Below are positions 17,658 to 25,913 of a stretch of DNA of 64,000 nt, in pieces. The stretch is from Ilumatobacteraceae bacterium (GTDB lineage: Bacteria; Actinomycetota; Acidimicrobiia; Acidimicrobiales; Ilumatobacteraceae): assembly GCA_033344875.1 (NCBI GenBank), contig JAWPMO010000001.1:1265595-1329594 (forward strand), written 5' to 3'. The notes beneath the pieces are model-generated. The model saw only the letters and a list, made by a program, of their open reading frames with translations, had not been told where the DNA came from and made no database searches. Both the position numbers and the translations under genes were made by a program. Within the stretch, counting starts at the first letter, position 1; every line of letters starts with the position of its first letter.

Positions 17658-20411
17658 ATGCCCCCCATGATCTTCGACGGCTTCGTGCATCAGCTGCCCG
17701 ACATCGACCCGGTCGAGACCCAGGAGTGGTTGGACTCACTCGACGCGGTCGTCGACGTCCACGGCAAGACACGGGCGCGGTTCCTGCTGAGCCAGCTCCT
17801 CGACCGGGCGAACGCCAGCCAGGTCAGCTTCCCGGCAACCGTGAGCACCCCGTACATCAACACGATCCCCCGTGAGCAGGAGCCGTTCTTCCCCGGCGAC
17901 GAGCACATCGAGCGGCGCATCCGTGCGTTCATCCGCTGGAACGCAGCCATGATGGTGATCAAGGCGAACAAGCACGCCGACGGCATCGGCGGCCACCTCT
18001 CGACCTTCGCGAGTTCCGCAGCCCTGTACGAGATCGGCTTCAACCACTTCTTCCGCGGCAAGGACGACGAGCCCGGCGACCACGTGTACTTCCAGGGCCA
18101 TGCCGCGCCCGGTGTCTACGCCCGCGCCTACCTCGAAGGCCGGATGACCGACGACGACCTCGACCACTTCCGCCAGGAGATCGGCCGTGGCGGTCGCGGG
18201 CTGTCGAGCTACCCGCACCCGCGCCTGATGCCCGACTTCTGGGAGTTCCCCACGGTGTCGATGGGCCTCGGGCCGATCACCGCGCTCTATCACGCCCGTT
18301 TCAACCGCTACCTCCAGAACCGCAAGCTCGACGACACGTCGGGCAGCCGGGTGTGGGCGTTCCTCGGTGACGGCGAGTGCGACGAGCCCGAGACCCTCGG
18401 GGCGATCTCGCTCGCCTCACGCGAGCAGCTCGACAACCTCGTCTTCGTCGTCAACTGCAACCTGCAGCGACTCGACGGTCCGGTCCGCGGCAACGGCAAG
18501 GTCATCCAGGAGCTCGAGGCCGTGTTCCGCGGTGCCGGCTGGAACGTGATCAAGGTCGTCTGGGGCTCCAAGTGGGACGAACTGCTCGCCAAGGACAAAG
18601 ACGGTGTGTTGCTCAACAAGATGAACAACACCGTCGACGGCGAGTTCCAGCGGTACGCCGTCGAGAGCGGCGACTACATCCGCGAACACTTCTTCGGCCC
18701 CGACCCGCGCCTGCGGGCGATGGTCTCCGACCTGTCCGATGACGAGCTGCGCAGCCTCCCGCGCGGCGGCCACGACTACAAGAAGCTCTACGCCGCGTAC
18801 AAGGCGGCCACCGAGAACCTCGGCTCGAGCCGACCGACCGTGATCCTCGCGAAGACGGTCAAGGGCTGGACCCTCGGCCCCGGCTTCGAAGGTCGCAACT
18901 CGACCCACTCGATCAAGAAGATGACCAAGCAGCAGCTGCTCGACCTGCGCGATCGGTTGCACCTCCACGACGAGATCCCCGAAGAACTGATCGAGGCCGA
19001 CGACCCGCCGTACTTCCGGCCGGCCGAGGACTCGATCGAGTACCAGTACATGATGGAGCGCCGCCGAGCGCTCGGCGGATCGCTGCCCAAGCGCACCACG
19101 ACGGCCCGGCGTCCGCTCGAACTGCCGGAGCCCGACGCCTTCGAGGAGATGCGTGCCGGCTCCGGCAAGCAAGAGGTCTCGACGACCATGGGCTTCACGC
19201 GCCTGTTGCGCAACCTGTGCCGCGACGAGAACGTCGGCAAACGGATCGTGCCGATCATCCCCGACGAGGCCCGGACGTTCGGCATGGACGCCCTGTTCCG
19301 CGAGCTCGAGATCTACGCCAGCCAGGGTCAGAAGTACGAGCCGGTCGACCACGACCTGCTGCTGTCGTACGCCGAAGACTCCGACGGACAGATCCTCGAA
19401 GAGGGCATCACCGAGGCCGGCTCGATGTCGAGCTTCATCGCAGCCGGAACCAGCTATGCCACGCGTGGCGTACCGATGATCCCGTTCTACACCTTCTATT
19501 CGATGTTCGGGTTCCAGCGCGTCGGCGACCTCGTCTGGCAGGCCGCCGACATCCGCACCCGCGGGTTCATGATGGCCGCCACGGCGGGCCGAACCACGTT
19601 GCTCGGCGAAGGCCTCCAGCACCAGGACGGCCACGGGCTCGTCCTCGCCTCGACCGTGCCGGCGGTTCAGGCATACGACCCCGCGTTCGCCTACGAGGTC
19701 GGTGCGATCGTCCGAGCCGGCATCGAGCGCATGTACGGCGCTCGGTCACGCGAGAACGGTGGGGATCTCGACCCCGACGTGATGTACTACATCAACCTCT
19801 ACAACGAGAACTATGTGATGCCGGAGCTGCCCGACGACCGGGTCGCCGAGATCGAAGAGGGCGCCGTTCGCGGCCTCTACCGGTTCGCCGAAGCCCCGGA
19901 GGGCCCCTCCAAGCGGGCCACCATCTTGTTCTCGGGTATCTCGCACGCCGCCGCCCGTGCTGCCGCCGATCAACTCGCGGAGCACTACGACGTCGGTGCC
20001 GAACTCTGGTCGGCCACGAGCTACAAGGCGCTGCGCGAGGAAGCGATGGCGGTCGAGCGCCGCAACCGGCTGCACCCGACCGAGCAGCCAGAGGTTCCCG
20101 AGGTGACGCAGCTGCTGTCACAATCGTCGGGCCCGATCACCGCCGTCAGCGACTTCATGAAGATCGTGCCCGAGCAGATCGCCAGGTTCGTTCCCGACGA
20201 CCGTCCGTTCGAGATCCTCGGCACCGACGGCATGGGCCGCTCCGACACGCGCGAAGCGTTGCGTCGGTTCTTCGAGATCGACATGGGCAACGTGGTGGTG
20301 AGCGTGTTGACCGGACTGATGCAGTCCGGCGAGGTCGACGCGGCAACCGTTGCCGACGCCATCAAGCGCTACGACATCGATCCCGACGCCGTCGATCCGT
20401 TCATCATCTGA
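17658..20411 (+). CDS. aceE: pyruvate dehydrogenase E1 component, homodimeric type
   Basis: A 917-residue thiamine-diphosphate enzyme that decarboxylates pyruvate and loads acetyl groups onto lipoyl-E2. The ThDP/Mg motif [12 protein letters not shown]...NCNLQRLDG is intact. [14 protein letters not shown] and [18 protein letters not shown] are characteristic of AceE rather than of alpha2beta2 E1. Length matches the family (about 890-930). Two in-frame ATGs exist (17658, 17667); 17658 is preferred because TAACTC lies 7 bases upstream. Its partner E3 is at the left window edge. It acts in the cytoplasm, linking glycolysis and the pyruvate-yielding uronate route of the island to acetyl-CoA. Confidence 0.97.
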   Translation: MPPMIFDGFVHQLPDIDPVETQEWLDSLDAVVDVHGKTRARFLLSQLLDRANASQVSFPATVSTPYINTIPREQEPFFPGDEHIERRIRAFIRWNAAMMVIKANKHADGIGGHLSTFASSAALYEIGFNHFFRGKDDEPGDHVYFQGHAAPGVYARAYLEGRMTDDDLDHFRQEIGRGGRGLSSYPHPRLMPDFWEFPTVSMGLGPITALYHARFNRYLQNRKLDDTSGSRVWAFLGDGECDEPETLGAISLASREQLDNLVFVVNCNLQRLDGPVRGNGKVIQELEAVFRGAGWNVIKVVWGSKWDELLAKDKDGVLLNKMNNTVDGEFQRYAVESGDYIREHFFGPDPRLRAMVSDLSDDELRSLPRGGHDYKKLYAAYKAATENLGSSRPTVILAKTVKGWTLGPGFEGRNSTHSIKKMTKQQLLDLRDRLHLHDEIPEELIEADDPPYFRPAEDSIEYQYMMERRRALGGSLPKRTTTARRPLELPEPDAFEEMRAGSGKQEVSTTMGFTRLLRNLCRDENVGKRIVPIIPDEARTFGMDALFRELEIYASQGQKYEPVDHDLLLSYAEDSDGQILEEGITEAGSMSSFIAAGTSYATRGVPMIPFYTFYSMFGFQRVGDLVWQAADIRTRGFMMAATAGRTTLLGEGLQHQDGHGLVLASTVPAVQAYDPAFAYEVGAIVRAGIERMYGARSRENGGDLDPDVMYYINLYNENYVMPELPDDRVAEIEEGAVRGLYRFAEAPEGPSKRATILFSGISHAAARAAADQLAEHYDVGAELWSATSYKALREEAMAVERRNRLHPTEQPEVPEVTQLLSQSSGPITAVSDFMKIVPEQIARFVPDDRPFEILGTDGMGRSDTREALRRFFEIDMGNVVVSVLTGLMQSGEVDAATVADAIKRYDIDPDAVDPFII

Positions 20412-20425
20412 TCATCGTCGTCTGA

Positions 20426-20644
20426 TCAACGACGCTTGCGACGGCTCCCGATCGCATCGCGCAGCGCCGAACCCTCGGCACCTCGCTCGCGCCGGAGACG
20501 ACGGCGACGGGTGCGTTCGACGACCTCGCTCGCGACCAGCGTGACTCCCGCCGCGATCAGACCCCAGATGATGCCGGCGACGAGGGTCACCACGACGCCG
20601 ACGACCACGACGGCAGCGAGCCAGATCATGTTTCGTGTACTCAC
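20426..20644 (-). CDS. small membrane protein with basic C-terminal tail
   Basis: 72 residues: two closely spaced hydrophobic stretches (IWLAAVVVVGVVVTLVAGIIW and GLIAAGVTLVASEVV), probably a hairpin or one long membrane segment, followed by a strongly basic tail (RTRRRRLRRERG...RRKRR). GTG at 20644 is preceded by TACGGT plus 7 bases, the leaderless signature of this genome, which supports it as a real gene. Convergent with aceE, 14 bases away. No family recognised. Confidence 0.65.
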   Translation of the reverse strand: MSTRNMIWLAAVVVVGVVVTLVAGIIWGLIAAGVTLVASEVVERTRRRRLRRERGAEGSALRDAIGSRRKRR

Positions 20645-20676
20645 GCCAGGCACCGTAACGCGCGGAGCAGGCCCGC

Positions 20677-21135
20677 TCAGGTGACGCCCGACCCGACCTC
20701 GGGCCGCCGATCGTCCGGACGCCGCTCGTCCGGTCGACGCTCGCCGACGAGGAGCGCGATCGGGATCGCGGCGATGAGCACCTGGCCCGTGAGGCTGGCG
20801 GCGAGATCGCCGGCGCCGAGGCCGGCGCGATGCGTGACGTGATAGATGAGGTGGGGCACACCACTCGCGAGCACGGCGACGCTCGCGGTGATCACGATCG
20901 AGCGGGCGAGGGTCACGATCGCGGCGACGATCAACACGCCCAGACCGAGATACAGCCCGCCGACGTCGCGGACCAGGTGTTCGTTGTACGGACCGTCGAC
21001 GTCGACCCAGGCCCGTCCCAGCCCCGGGAAGCCGTCGTAGAACGACTTCGGCGCGAACTGTGCCCACACCCCGATCTGGAGCGAGACGACGGCCAGGTAG
21101 CCGAGCGCGATGCGTTTCCACACGCGCTCGGTCAC
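20677..21135 (-). CDS. four-helix membrane protein of unknown function
   Basis: 152 residues with four predicted transmembrane stretches (around IALGYLAVVSLQIGVWA, LYLGLGVLIVAAIVTLA, IVITASVAVLASGVPHLIY and LIAAIPIALLV) and a charged tail of repeated ERRPD units. The family is reminiscent of small actinobacterial proteins found beside NmrA-like reductases. Its GTG start overlaps the stop of the upstream NAD(P)-binding gene (GTGA), placing it third in an Rrf2-controlled operon. Function unknown. Confidence 0.75.
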   Translation of the reverse strand: MTERVWKRIALGYLAVVSLQIGVWAQFAPKSFYDGFPGLGRAWVDVDGPYNEHLVRDVGGLYLGLGVLIVAAIVTLARSIVITASVAVLASGVPHLIYHVTHRAGLGAGDLAASLTGQVLIAAIPIALLVGERRPDERRPDDRRPEVGSGVT

Positions 21136-22028
21136 GTGAGTCGGCCCCACTGCTCGAGGGCCGCACCGGTCGGCTCCCACGATGTGACCGCCCTGAAGGC
21201 CTCGCTCGAGATGCGGTGGGAGCGTGCGAGACCCTCGCCGGCCGCACCGGCGAGCCGCTCGACGAGCGGCAACGTACGCAGGGCGTCGCGACCGACCGCC
21301 GCAGCCAGCGCCGAACGGTGGTCGCCGCGGAGCCGGGGGTCGGCTTCGGCGATGTTGTAGACCCCGGGCGGTGCGTGGAGCGCGGCGACGACCGCCGCGG
21401 CAGCATCGTCGACGTCGACGAACGACATGTAGGAGTCGTCGTCGCCGAACAACCCCCACAGACCCTTGTCGGCCATCTGGGCGTAGGTCTGCATGTGAGC
21501 GCTGTCGTCGGCCATGAACATGGCGAAGCGGAGCACGACACCGGCCCCTCCGACGGCGGTGACCGCCGCTGCCGCGGACTCGGCATCGACGGTGGTGCGG
21601 TTGCCCCAGAAGAACGACTGCTCGGTCGTCTCGCCGATCCAGTCGGTCCCACGATCGACGTAGGAGAACGTGATCGACTCCTGCACGTAACGTCCGATGC
21701 CGAGTTCGACGGCAGCGTCACTCAGGAGCCGCGCCGACTCCGAACGCAACCGGTCGTTGATGCGCCATCCCCGCTTCCGCATCGCCGAGGCGCCGGTCGG
21801 GATGTTGGTGGCGAGGTGCGCGATCGCATCGTGGCCCGCGACCGCCGAGCGGATCGCGTCGAAATCGAACAGGTCGACGTCGGCGGGGGTCGCCCCGTGC
21901 TCGGTCAGCGATGCCGCCTTCGCTGACGTCCGGGCCACGGCCGTGACGTCGTGTCCGGCATCGACCAGACGTGGCACGACGCGGCGGCCGAGGACCCCGG
22001 TGGCGCCCGTCACGAAGATCTTGCTCAT
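21132..22028 (-). CDS. NmrA/extended-SDR NAD(P)-binding protein
   Basis: 298 residues with the N-terminal Rossmann motif FVTGATGVLGRRVV, an acid-rich sugar-epimerase-like middle and the FVDVDDAAAAVVAAL segment common in atypical SDRs. There is no clear YxxxK catalytic pair, which suggests a redox sensor or reductase of the NmrA/HSCARG kind. ATG at 22028 overlaps the stop of the Rrf2 regulator (ATGA), so it is the second gene of the regulator's own operon. A role in sensing NAD(P)H or redox stress is inferred from this linkage. Confidence 0.85.
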   Translation of the reverse strand: MSKIFVTGATGVLGRRVVPRLVDAGHDVTAVARTSAKAASLTEHGATPADVDLFDFDAIRSAVAGHDAIAHLATNIPTGASAMRKRGWRINDRLRSESARLLSDAAVELGIGRYVQESITFSYVDRGTDWIGETTEQSFFWGNRTTVDAESAAAAVTAVGGAGVVLRFAMFMADDSAHMQTYAQMADKGLWGLFGDDDSYMSFVDVDDAAAAVVAALHAPPGVYNIAEADPRLRGDHRSALAAAVGRDALRTLPLVERLAGAAGEGLARSHRISSEAFRAVTSWEPTGAALEQWGRLT

Positions 22029-22513
22029 CTCAGTACCTTTCCCAGCCAGTTGATGGCGTTGTCGATCTGTTCGGGTGAGACCGTGCGGTCGAGTTCGGCG
22101 ACGAGGTCGCCGATGGTCACGGAGCGCAGCGAGTCGCGCCAGGCGGTCTCCGCGTCCCACATCGCACGGGCGATGCCGCACGGTCGGACATAGTGCTCGG
22201 GGGCCACGGCGCTCGGTCCGCGCTGGCGGATCTCGCTGCAGCGGAACGCCGGGTCGTCACCGTCGACCGCGAGCACCACGTCGAGCAGCGTGATCTCGCC
22301 GGCGGGTCGGCCGAGGCGATAGCCACCGTGACGGCCCGGCACCGACTCGACGATGCCGGCCTGGCTGAGCGCTTGGAGATGCTTGGCCAGGTAGGCGGCC
22401 GGCACCTCGTGGAACTCGGCCAGCCTGGCGCTCGGAAGCGCAACCGCGTCGGGCAGCGTGCCCAGCACGGAGCAGCAGTGCAACGACCATTCGACGCCTT
22501 CGCTCAGCTTCAT
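22025..22513 (-). CDS. Rrf2-family transcriptional regulator
   Basis: A 162-residue winged-helix regulator with the Rrf2 hallmark AAYLAKHLQALSQAGIVESVPGRHGGYRLGRPAGEI (residues 39-73), followed by ITLLDVVLAVDG. Cysteines are at 13, 14, 92 and 112. The classical Fe-S members (IscR, NsrR) use three clustered Cys in the loop; only Cys92 and Cys112 are in that region, so cluster binding is possible but not assured. First gene of a three-gene operon with 4-base overlaps. Its promoter carries a palindrome (22526-22539), and the -10 TAACAT sits 6 bases before the ATG, so the transcript should be leaderless. Confidence 0.93.
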   Translation of the reverse strand: MKLSEGVEWSLHCCSVLGTLPDAVALPSARLAEFHEVPAAYLAKHLQALSQAGIVESVPGRHGGYRLGRPAGEITLLDVVLAVDGDDPAFRCSEIRQRGPSAVAPEHYVRPCGIARAMWDAETAWRDSLRSVTIGDLVAELDRTVSPEQIDNAINWLGKVLR

Positions 22514-22517
22514 ACTC

Positions 22518-22549
22518 GGATGTTAGATATCTGGATATCAGTTGTCCAA
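22518..22549 (-). promoter_or_regulatory. promoter and candidate operator of the Rrf2 operon
   Basis: On the minus strand, TTGGAC (22549-22544) and TAACAT (22525-22520) are 18 bases apart. The spacer holds GATATC-TG-GATATC (22526-22539), an AT-rich inverted repeat that stands out in this GC-rich sequence and would let the regulator block its own promoter. Transcription would start at or next to the ATG at 22513. Confidence 0.6.
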
Positions 22550-22594
22550 TTATTCGGCGAGCGGGCGTCCCGAGTGATGCGCGAGGATTGCCGC

Positions 22595-22963
22595 ATGCTG
22601 GAGGTCGAGCGGACGAACACCGTGCTCTACTGCGTGCGCTGGGACGAGACCGTCGCGTTCTACCGGGACACGCTCGGGCTCCCGGTGTCGTTCGAGAACG
22701 ACTGGTTCGTCGAGTTCGCGCTCCAGCCCGGCGCGTTCATCAGCGTCGCCGACGCGGCGCGGAGTTCGATCCGCGCCGGCGATGGCGCCGGCGTGACGTT
22801 GAGCTGGCAGGTGCCCGATCTCGATCCGGTCCGCGCAAGCATCCGGGCGAACGGCATCGAGGTCGGCCCGATCCGAACGAGGTTCGGATCACCCGTTTTC
22901 GACGTGTTCGACCCGGTCGGCAACCGGATCGAGTTCTGGTCGAATGCGCTCAGCGACGCGTGA
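22595..22963 (+). CDS. VOC-superfamily (glyoxalase/bleomycin-resistance fold) protein
   Basis: 122 residues forming a beta-alpha-beta-beta-beta pair: FYRDTLGLPVSFENDWFVEFAL in the first half and VFDVFDPVGNRIEFW at the end, where the final Glu is a usual metal ligand. The substrate is not predictable. The ATG at 22595 follows weak upstream signals. It converges with and overlaps the next gene by 14 bases. Confidence 0.82.
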   Translation: MLEVERTNTVLYCVRWDETVAFYRDTLGLPVSFENDWFVEFALQPGAFISVADAARSSIRAGDGAGVTLSWQVPDLDPVRASIRANGIEVGPIRTRFGSPVFDVFDPVGNRIEFWSNALSDA

Positions 22964-23375
22964 TCGACAGACCGTCTCGACGCCGGTGCACGCTGAGGTA
23001 GGTCAGGCCCTCGGACGCAGCGCGAATCCGCCGACGGCTCCCGCGCGGCACCTGCACGACGACGCCCGGACGGAGCGACCGTGCCCGACCGTCGACCGCC
23101 AGTTCGCCGGCACCCCGCCACACGACGACGAGGACATCGACCTCACGGTTGACGTGCTCGTCGATGGCGTCGCCCGGCCGGAGCCAGACGGCGTTGGCAT
23201 CGAGGTCACCGCCGTGAGGCAGGCTCCAGACCGCGCCGCTGCTTCCGGATTCGTCGAGGTCGGCCAGTTCCACGCCATCGAGCGGCCGACCGTCCGAGCC
23301 GTCGGCAACGTCGAGCTCGTCGACGAAATGCGCCCAACACGCCGGTTCGCCACCGAGGTCACTGTCATCGCTCAT
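22950..23375 (-). CDS. cupin-domain protein
   Basis: 141 residues. The second half has the cupin barrel pattern: DAIDEHVNREVDVLVVVWRGAGELAVDG (first motif, His and Glu present) and LRPGVVVQVPRGSRRRIRA (second motif, metal His replaced by Arg). Weak metal binding is therefore expected. A strong Shine-Dalgarno (GGAGGAG) precedes ATG 23375. Convergent with the VOC gene. Function unknown. Confidence 0.72.
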   Translation of the reverse strand: MSDDSDLGGEPACWAHFVDELDVADGSDGRPLDGVELADLDESGSSGAVWSLPHGGDLDANAVWLRPGDAIDEHVNREVDVLVVVWRGAGELAVDGRARSLRPGVVVQVPRGSRRRIRAASEGLTYLSVHRRRDGLSITRR

Positions 23376-23437
23376 GCCGCTCCTCCCGCGGTTCGTCGAC
23401 TCGAGTCTCGCACGCCCCGTCACCGCGGGCGGCGCGA

Positions 23438-23554
23438 TCACGACGTGACGTCGACGACGGCGATCAACACGAGCGCCACCGCGACCCCCAGCATCAGCAG
23501 GGCAGCGATGAGCGTGGGGTGCGTCGGCTGCTGATCACGGTCGGGAGGCGCCAC
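23438..23554 (-). CDS. 38-residue single-pass membrane protein
   Basis: The small frame begins GTG at 23554 and encodes a short polar head (VAPPDRDQQPTHPT) and one hydrophobic helix (LIAALLMLGVAVALVLIAVV), ending DVTS. TAGCCT (23568-23563) lies 8 bases before the GTG, the leaderless configuration, which supports expression. It is too short for most gene finders. Function unknown. Confidence 0.5.
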   Translation of the reverse strand: MAPPDRDQQPTHPTLIAALLMLGVAVALVLIAVVDVTS

Positions 23555-23628
23555 GAGTGGCCAGGCTAGACATGCTTGCATCGCGCCGGACGTTCCTGGG
23601 CATCAGCGACGTGAGTCGGAGGACGGTT

Positions 23629-23643
23629 CCAGACCGGTTCTGG
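23629..23643. promoter_or_regulatory. candidate operator of the GntR regulator
   Basis: CCAGACCGGTTCTGG has perfect 5-base arms (CCAGA/TCTGG). It ends immediately before a possible -10 (TAGTTT, 23644-23649), 35 bases upstream of the gntR start. GntR/FadR-type proteins often repress their own promoter from such a site. Confidence 0.45.
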
Positions 23644-23678
23644 TAGTTTGCCGAGCTTCCAGCGAGATCCAGCCACCC

Positions 23679-24365
23679 ATGACGCCACCCACCACACCGA
23701 TCGAGGACAGCACCGTCGAACAGGTGGTCAACTTCGTCCGCGACGGCATCATCCGCGGCGATTTCCCGCCGGCGTCGAAGTTGCTCCCCAAGCAGATCGC
23801 CGAACAGTGCGGCACGAGTTTCATCCCCGTCCGCGAGGCGCTGAGGGCGCTCGAATCCGAAGGCTTCGTCAACTTCGTCCACAATCGCGGGGCGTGGGTC
23901 ACGCCGCTGTCCAAGGCCGACCTGCTCGACATCTACACGATCCGTATCGAGCTCGAAGGCGAGGCGGTCAGGCGTGCGTCGGCATTCACCGACGACGACA
24001 TCAGCGCCCTGGAGGAAACCCTCGCCCGCCTCGGCGACCGCCACGAGCACCACGACCATGCCGGCGTGGTGGCGCTCAACCGTGAGTTCCATTTCTCGAT
24101 CTACCGCAAGGCAGGCTCGCCCCGCCGCCTCAAGCTGATCGATCAGCTCTGGATGCATTCGGCCCGGTACCAACGCCTCGTCCTCGACCATCGCGACGAC
24201 GGCGCCGACGCCGAACACCGCGAGATGGTGGCCAAGCTCCGACAGGGCGACCACGAGGGAGCGGCGAGAGCACTACGGACGCATCTCGAGTCGACGGTCG
24301 AGCTGATGAGCGCCGACATCGAGGCCGCGACCGACGAGCGCACCGACTCCCCCGCCGGCGCCTGA
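23679..24365 (+). CDS. GntR-family regulator, FadR (FCD) subfamily
   Basis: 228 residues. The N-terminal winged helix (VVNFVRDGIIRGDFPPASKLLPKQIAEQCGTSFIPVREALRALESEGFV, residues 16-64) has the GntR PVREAL recognition signature. An all-helical FCD ligand domain follows, with metal/ligand residues in LNREFHFSIYRKAG, HREMVAKLRQGD and ARALRTHLE. FCD regulators usually sense sugar acids, hydroxy acids or amino acids. First gene of the catabolic island and immediately upstream of a FAH-family hydrolase, so it is the best candidate local repressor. A hairpin terminator follows it. Confidence 0.92.
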   Translation: MTPPTTPIEDSTVEQVVNFVRDGIIRGDFPPASKLLPKQIAEQCGTSFIPVREALRALESEGFVNFVHNRGAWVTPLSKADLLDIYTIRIELEGEAVRRASAFTDDDISALEETLARLGDRHEHHDHAGVVALNREFHFSIYRKAGSPRRLKLIDQLWMHSARYQRLVLDHRDDGADAEHREMVAKLRQGDHEGAARALRTHLESTVELMSADIEAATDERTDSPAGA

Positions 24366-24370
24366 CCGCT

Positions 24371-24391
24371 CCGGCGGCCGTTGGCCGCCGG
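24371..24391 (+). terminator. hairpin after gntR
   Basis: CCGGCGGCC, loop GTT, GGCCGCCGG: a perfect 9-bp stem starting 6 bases after the gntR stop. No U-tract follows, so it is a transcript-end or mRNA-stability structure rather than a classical terminator. Confidence 0.5.
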
Positions 24392-24395
24392 ATGC

Positions 24396-24430
24396 TATAT
24401 TCTTGGTCGGCATCGTCGGACGGACGATGC
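24396..24430 (+). promoter_or_regulatory. promoter of the FAH-family gene with a 5' hairpin
   Basis: TATATT (24396-24401) is a clear -10. GCATCGTC-GGACG-GACGATGC (24410-24430) then forms a perfect 8-bp hairpin starting about where transcription should begin. Two other island promoters also have a hairpin at the very 5' end of the transcript. No good -35 is seen, so activator dependence is possible. Confidence 0.45.
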
Positions 24431-24493
24431 TCCGCCTCGGTCCACCCGTCGGGTGCCCCTGGCCGGACGACCCTACGGAAGTTGGACCAACAG

Positions 24494-25351
24494 ATGAAGC
24501 TGCTTCGCTACGGAGATCAGGGGGCCGAACGCCCTGCCGTCATGCAACCCGGCACGGACGTCGTGCTCGACGCCCGCCCGGTCACCGACGACTTCGACCC
24601 TGCGTTCTTCGCATCCGGTGGCCTCGAGCGTCTCGCCGCAGCCGTCGACGCCGGCGAACTCGACCCGGTCGACATCTCGGGCGAGCGTCTCGGCGCACCG
24701 ATGGGTCGACCCGGCAAGATCGTGTGCATCGGCCTCAACTACCGCAACCACGCGGCCGAAGGCGGGATGCCGATCCCCGACGAGCCGATCATCTTCATGA
24801 AGGCACCGAACACCATGGTCGGGCCCAACGACGACGTCCGTATCCCTCGCGCATCGACGAAGACCGACTGGGAGGTCGAACTCGCGGTCGTCATCGGGTG
24901 CGAGGCGAGCTACGTCGACAGCCCCGAAGCGGCACTCAGCCACGTTGCGGGATATGCGGTCGGCAACGATGTCTCCGAACGCGAGTTCCAACTGGAGCGC
25001 GGTGGCCAATGGGACAAGGGCAAGTCGTGCGACACGTTCAATCCGCTCGGCCCGTGGATCGTCACACCGGACGAACTCGGCGACCACCAGTCCAAGGACA
25101 TGTGGCTGGACGTCGACGGGCAGCGCGAGCAGACCGGCAACACGTCCGACATGATCTTCGGCGTCGACCACATCATCTGGTACGTCAGCCAGTTCATGAC
25201 GCTCGAACCGGGCGACCTCATCAACACCGGCACGCCGGCCGGCGTCGGCCTCGGCAAGACACCGCCCCGATACCTCAGTGCAGGCCAAGAGATGGTCGTC
25301 GGCATCGAAGGCCTCGGCGAGCAGCGCAGCCGCACGATCGCGGCTCCGTAA
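24494..25351 (+). CDS. fumarylacetoacetate-hydrolase-family enzyme (2,4-diketo-3-deoxy-sugar-acid hydrolase-like)
   Basis: 285 residues. A short N-terminal domain leads into the FAH fold: IVCIGLNYRNHAAEGG, PIIFMKAPNTMVGPND, the metal-binding E-x-E in WEVELAVVIG, then VGNDVSERE and GDLINTGTPAGVG. The family cleaves C-C bonds in beta-diketo acids or hydrates and isomerises them. The NYRNHAAE...FMKAP form resembles L-fuconate/2,4-diketo-3-deoxy-L-fuconate hydrolases as well as ureidoglycolate lyases. With the UxuA/KDG genes in the island, a sugar-acid role is plausible. Has its own promoter directly downstream of gntR. Confidence 0.85.
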   Translation: MKLLRYGDQGAERPAVMQPGTDVVLDARPVTDDFDPAFFASGGLERLAAAVDAGELDPVDISGERLGAPMGRPGKIVCIGLNYRNHAAEGGMPIPDEPIIFMKAPNTMVGPNDDVRIPRASTKTDWEVELAVVIGCEASYVDSPEAALSHVAGYAVGNDVSEREFQLERGGQWDKGKSCDTFNPLGPWIVTPDELGDHQSKDMWLDVDGQREQTGNTSDMIFGVDHIIWYVSQFMTLEPGDLINTGTPAGVGLGKTPPRYLSAGQEMVVGIEGLGEQRSRTIAAP

Positions 25352-25394
25352 CACCTCCCGACGACCTGCGGCCCCGCCGGCCCGACCGGCGACC

Positions 25395-25449
25395 GACGAG
25401 CGGCAATTGTTATAATGTTCGCTCAGGCCGGTCGAACCGATCGGCCACC
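25395..25449 (+). promoter_or_regulatory. promoter with conserved leader block, upstream of the first RidA gene
   Basis: TATAAT (25411-25416) is followed 13 bases later by GGTCGAACCGATCGGCCACC (25430-25449). The same arrangement occurs at 43061-43116, with closely similar flanking bases (GAC.AG at the left edge). GGCCGGTCG and CGATCGGCC (25426-25446) can pair as a 5' hairpin with one G-U. A shared operator or leader RNA element is inferred. Confidence 0.55.
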
Positions 25450-25478
25450 CCCCACCAACAGAGAAACGAGCACACATC

Positions 25479-25913
25479 ATGGGAGCACAGGCCAACGCCA
25501 CCGCCAAGGGATTGGACTTGTCGCCGATCGAATCCGGTTACCTCGCGATGTGCGTGCAGAGCGGGTCACTCATCCACACGAGCGGCCACGTGTCGACCAC
25601 CAAGGGCGTGCTCGGCAAGGACGTCACGGTCGAGCAGGGCTACGAGGCAGCCCGTGACTGCGCCGAGAAGATCCTGCGGTCGGTGCACCACCACCACGGT
25701 TCGCTCGACGGCCTGCGCGTCGTGAAGCTCCTCGGCGCCGTGTACTCGGCACCCGACTTCACCGATCACCACCTGGTGATCAACGGCGCCTCCGACCTGC
25801 TGCACGAACTGTTCGGCGACGATCTCGGCTACCACGCCCGCAGTGCACTCGGCTTCGCCGCACTCCCCACCGGGGTCGCGGTCGAGATCGAGGCGATCTT
25901 CGAAGTCGTCTGA
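25479..25913 (+). CDS. RidA/YjgF-family protein 1 (active-site Arg present)
   Basis: 144 residues. The core runs LIHTSGHVSTTKG...QGYEAARDCAEKILRSV...VVKLLGAVYSAPDF and ends GYHARSALGFAALPTGVAVEIEAIFEVV. The Arg in HARSALG corresponds to the catalytic Arg of RidA, which hydrolyses reactive enamine/imine intermediates released by PLP dehydratases. Its stop overlaps the ATG of a D-aminoacylase (TGATG), giving a two-gene operon. That coupling and a D-serine-dehydratase-type gene elsewhere in the island point to a role in D-amino-acid deamination. Confidence 0.9.
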   Translation: MGAQANATAKGLDLSPIESGYLAMCVQSGSLIHTSGHVSTTKGVLGKDVTVEQGYEAARDCAEKILRSVHHHHGSLDGLRVVKLLGAVYSAPDFTDHHLVINGASDLLHELFGDDLGYHARSALGFAALPTGVAVEIEAIFEVV

